From Ectothiorhodospiraceae bacterium (GTDB lineage Bacteria > Pseudomonadota > Gammaproteobacteria > Thiohalomonadales > Thiohalomonadaceae): a stretch of DNA of 8,308 nucleotides. A model generated the notes under the pieces. It was not told where the DNA came from. It ran no database searches and saw only the letters and a program-made list of their open reading frames with translations. Position 1 is the first letter of the stretch. The number at the start of each line of letters is the position of its first letter. The DNA lies in assembly GCA_007125455.1 (NCBI GenBank), contig SLDE01000174.1:1-8308 (forward strand), read 5' to 3'. The translations under genes and the position numbers were made by a program. Shown piece after piece: positions 7,295 through 8,308 of the stretch.

Positions 7295-7612
7295 CTATTT
7301 ATCGTCCTGCAACTCCACTTCACCATCCCAGCCAGCCGCCTTGGCACGCTGTATGGCCTCGCCATGGATCCGCAAAAAGCGTGCACGAACCTCCTCAGGT
7401 AGCTTGGCTACCAGAAAGCCATATTTTTCCCATTCCTCATCCACCTTATGCCAGAGCGTTTGGATATCGCTCATCAGCCATCCCTCGCAGCTCTCATCTT
7501 CAGGAATGAAAGCAAAGGCCTGTGCATCGCGAATGACCTTGCCTGTATGCGTCATACCGTCGCAGAAATCATTGTGCATACCAACGTAACGCTTATCTTC
7601 ATTGAAACTCAT
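7295..7612 (-). CDS. Conserved-looking hypothetical protein, 105 aa
   Basis: I do not recognise a named family. The ATG at 7612 is preceded by GGTGG with a 7-nt spacer (ATTGGTGGTAGATAA then ATG), and base composition matches neighbouring genes, so it is probably real. The protein is acidic and soluble with no signal peptide or membrane segment. Its N-terminal part holds MHNDFCDGMTHTG (residues 12-24) with two His, a Cys and several acids that could bind a metal or nucleotide; this is only a guess. The second half (50-95) is rich in Trp, Glu, Lys and Arg and looks alpha-helical (DEEWEKYGFLVAKLPEEVR). It stands alone between the peptidase gene, which it converges on, and the repeat patch. A hairpin of repeat copy 2 starts 33 nt upstream of its start codon, so its promoter lies within or beyond that repeat. 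Confidence 0.7.
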   Translation of the reverse strand: MSFNEDKRYVGMHNDFCDGMTHTGKVIRDAQAFAFIPEDESCEGWLMSDIQTLWHKVDEEWEKYGFLVAKLPEEVRARFLRIHGEAIQRAKAAGWDGEVELQDDK

Positions 7613-7641
7613 TTATCTACCACCAATGGCTAATAATTAAA

Positions 7642-7740
7642 GTAGCTACTCGCCCCCTTTTTTCCCTCTCCCCCATTGGGGGAGAGGGGGCAAGTAGATA
7701 CAACCTTTCAACACAGAGGGCACAGAGCACACAGAGAAAA
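7642..7740 (-). repeat. Dispersed repeat, copy 2, inverted and shorter
   Basis: Read on the minus strand, 7736-7706 gives CTCTGTG units ending in CTCTGTGTTGAAA, matching the tract of copies 1 and 3, followed by the hairpin at 7646-7697. Outer arms CTACTCGCCCCC and GGGGGCAAGTAG pair 11 of 12; inner arms TCTCCCCC and GGGGGAGA pair perfectly, with a T/C-rich bulge on the left. The terminal AGTAGATAC is shared with the other copies, but here it sits between hairpin and tract. The front 30-40 bases of copies 1 and 3 are absent. The hairpin lies just 5' of the hypothetical gene. Confidence 0.8.
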
Positions 7741-7750
7741 ACCCATGCCA

Positions 7751-7820
7751 TGTAGCTCGGCCTTTAGGCCGACAGGCGCTTGGCTACTATCCACAATGTC
7801 GGGCTGAAGCCCGGCCTACA
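7751..7820. repeat. Pair of REP palindromes in inverted orientation (BIME-like)
   Basis: REP 1 (7751-7774) reads TGTAGCTCGGCC then TTTAGGCCGACA. REP 2 (7797-7820) on the minus strand reads TGTAGGCCGGGC then TTCAGCCCGACA. Both have GTAG (7752-7755; CTAC at 7816-7819 on the plus strand) directly 5' of a GC-rich imperfect palindrome, the layout of REPs handled by RAYT transposases. They face each other across a 22-nt spacer, so the pair can also fold into one long hairpin. The central stems differ (CGGCC/GGCCG against CGGGC/GCCCG) but each stays paired. A RAYT remnant lies about 160 bp away. Confidence 0.82.
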
Positions 7821-7844
7821 TAATGCCTGGGTGGGGTAGTTACC

Positions 7845-7982
7845 CGTTCACCATCGTTTCTGTAGCGCCTTTGCACTTCACATCCCTGTGTCCTCTGTGA
7901 CCTCTGTGTTGAAATAGACTTACAGTAACTGCTCGCCCCCTTCACCCCCTCCCCTCAAGGGGAGAAGGGGGCGAGTAGATAC
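7845..7982 (+). repeat. Dispersed repeat, copy 3 (same orientation as copy 1)
   Basis: The first 71 bases are identical to copy 1, followed by the diverged hairpin 7929-7978. Outer arms CTCGCCCCCTTC and GAAGGGGGCGAG pair perfectly over 12 bp; inner TCCCCT and AGGGGA pair with a CA loop and a six-base bulge ACCCCC. It ends with GAGTAGATAC. The very next bases (from 7984) are transposase coding sequence on the minus strand, so the element directly abuts, and seems to have cut, the RAYT gene. Confidence 0.85.
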
Positions 7983-7983
7983 G

Positions 7984-8073
7984 CTCTGCATAAAAACAGG
8001 CCTGGCGATTATTCCCGCGTTGAATGATGTGGATTGGCGTGTGTGGCAGCAGGATCCTTGCTCTGCGTGGCAT
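7984..8073 (-). pseudogene. REP-associated tyrosine transposase (RAYT), N-terminal 30 codons only
   Basis: From an ATG at 8073 the minus strand encodes MPRRARILLPHTPIHIIQRG (residues 1-20) and then NNRQACFYAE (21-30), the characteristic N-terminus of RAYT/TnpA-REP proteins of the IS200-like Y1 superfamily. AAGGAG (8084-8079 on the minus strand) with a 5-nt spacer is a strong ribosome binding site. After Glu30 the homology stops where repeat copy 3 begins; the frame runs into low-complexity proline/serine codons. The HUH metal site and the catalytic tyrosine, which lie further downstream in the family, are missing and are not elsewhere in the window. It is therefore a dead fragment. Intact relatives elsewhere in the genome would be expected to act on GTAG REPs such as those at 7751-7820. 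Confidence 0.85.
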
Positions 8074-8095
8074 GGTGGCTCCTTCCTTGGTGATT

Positions 8096-8120
8096 AAAAC
8101 GTGGTACGTCCCCGATTACG
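8096..8120. repeat. Candidate RAYT-upstream motif
   Basis: AAAACGTGGTACGTCCCCG starts at 8096 and is followed by ATTACG, 12 nt upstream of the RAYT Shine-Dalgarno. It resembles a motif that I recall seeing around RAYT genes in other bacteria (ACGTGGTCTGTCCCC); this is memory, not a search. It may mark the left flank or promoter region of the original RAYT unit. Confidence 0.35.
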
Positions 8121-8290
8121 CTCTGTTATACAAAGGTCGCGGTCGAAACACCGAAACGCTCGCTGTGCGCCCGGATTTGCCGAATGTGATGGTGCCGCAT
8201 TTTCACGGCGCTGTTTTTGCACCAGCCGACACGGACACTGACTGACACGCAACACCAAGGATTATTGAATCTATTTTCAGGAGAGATTTG
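8121..8290. other. Intergenic region before the right-hand gene, no clear gene
   Basis: A plus-strand frame stays open from 8024 to the TGA at 8243-8245 (73 codons), but it begins antisense to the RAYT fragment, crosses the motif at 8096-8120 and has no ribosome binding site. Only its last 40 codons (RPDLPNVMVPHFHGAVFAP) look protein-like and could be the end of a gene cut by the RAYT insertion. The stretch 8246-8290 is AT-richer and should hold the leader of the gene starting at 8291. Confidence 0.35.
8279..8285 (+). promoter_or_regulatory. Shine-Dalgarno of the gene starting at 8291
   Basis: AGGAGAG sits with its AGGAG core seven nucleotides before the ATG at 8291. It is the main support for calling a gene at the window edge. 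Confidence 0.65.
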
Positions 8291-8308
8291 ATGCGGTTCC
8301 TATCTGCA
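8291..8308 (+). CDS. Start of an unidentified gene (3' truncated by window edge)
   Basis: Only six codons are visible: MRFLSA. The ATG follows a strong AGGAGAG at proper spacing. A basic residue followed by hydrophobic ones is compatible with the start of a signal peptide, but six residues cannot identify a family. Confidence 0.5.

Noticed and set aside
7642..7982. CRISPR array
   Set aside because: The repeats are few, long, differently oriented and hairpin-forming, with no regular spacers and no cas genes.
8024..8245. Plus-strand 73-codon open frame taken as a gene
   Set aside because: No ribosome binding site, and its first part is antisense to a convincing RAYT N-terminus and then crosses a repeat-like motif.

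Overview
The window looks like gammaproteobacterial chromosome. It is GC-rich in coding sequence and carries housekeeping-type genes (a RecQ-like helicase, a YhiN-family flavoprotein, a PreP-like M16 peptidase) whose sequences read as gammaproteobacterial, possibly from a sulfur-oxidising lineage. That placement is an impression from protein style; no marker gene is present to prove it.

Layout: (1) 1-1099 (+), the 3' half of a RecQ-like DNA helicase gene, closed by a rho-independent terminator at 1144-1179. (2) 1187-1321, the first copy of a roughly 135-bp dispersed repeat made of a CTCTGTG-rich tract followed by a GC-rich hairpin. (3) 1401-4123 (-), a minus-strand run read in the order brnT (broken) - brnA - lipoprotein alpha/beta hydrolase - YhiN-family flavoprotein, with short gaps or overlaps. 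(4) 4124-4267, a divergent intergenic region holding a palindrome that is a good candidate for the brnTA operator. (5) 4268-7183 (+), a complete 971-residue M16C (presequence-protease-like) metallopeptidase. (6) 7295-7612 (-), a 105-residue protein I cannot assign. (7) 7642-8120, a dense patch of repeated and mobile DNA: an inverted copy of the dispersed repeat, a head-to-head pair of REP palindromes each with a GTAG tetranucleotide, a third copy of the dispersed repeat in direct orientation, and the first 30 codons of a REP-associated tyrosine transposase (RAYT) cut off exactly at the repeat boundary. (8) 8291 onward (+), the first six codons of a gene with a strong ribosome binding site.

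Two things stand out. The BrnT toxin gene has one in-frame TAA at codon 22 in an otherwise full-length 93-codon frame, while the BrnA antitoxin gene is intact, so this looks like a toxin-antitoxin module disarmed by a point mutation. The 7.6-8.1 kb patch joins a decapitated RAYT gene, GTAG-type REP palindromes and a second, different hairpin repeat family. In that second family the paired arms differ between copies but still pair. The two direct copies of this family enclose about 6.6 kb with every complete gene of the window.

I found no tRNA, rRNA, CRISPR array or intact transposase. I do not see an intact undescribed multi-gene system. The repeat/RAYT patch and the broken toxin are the best leads.
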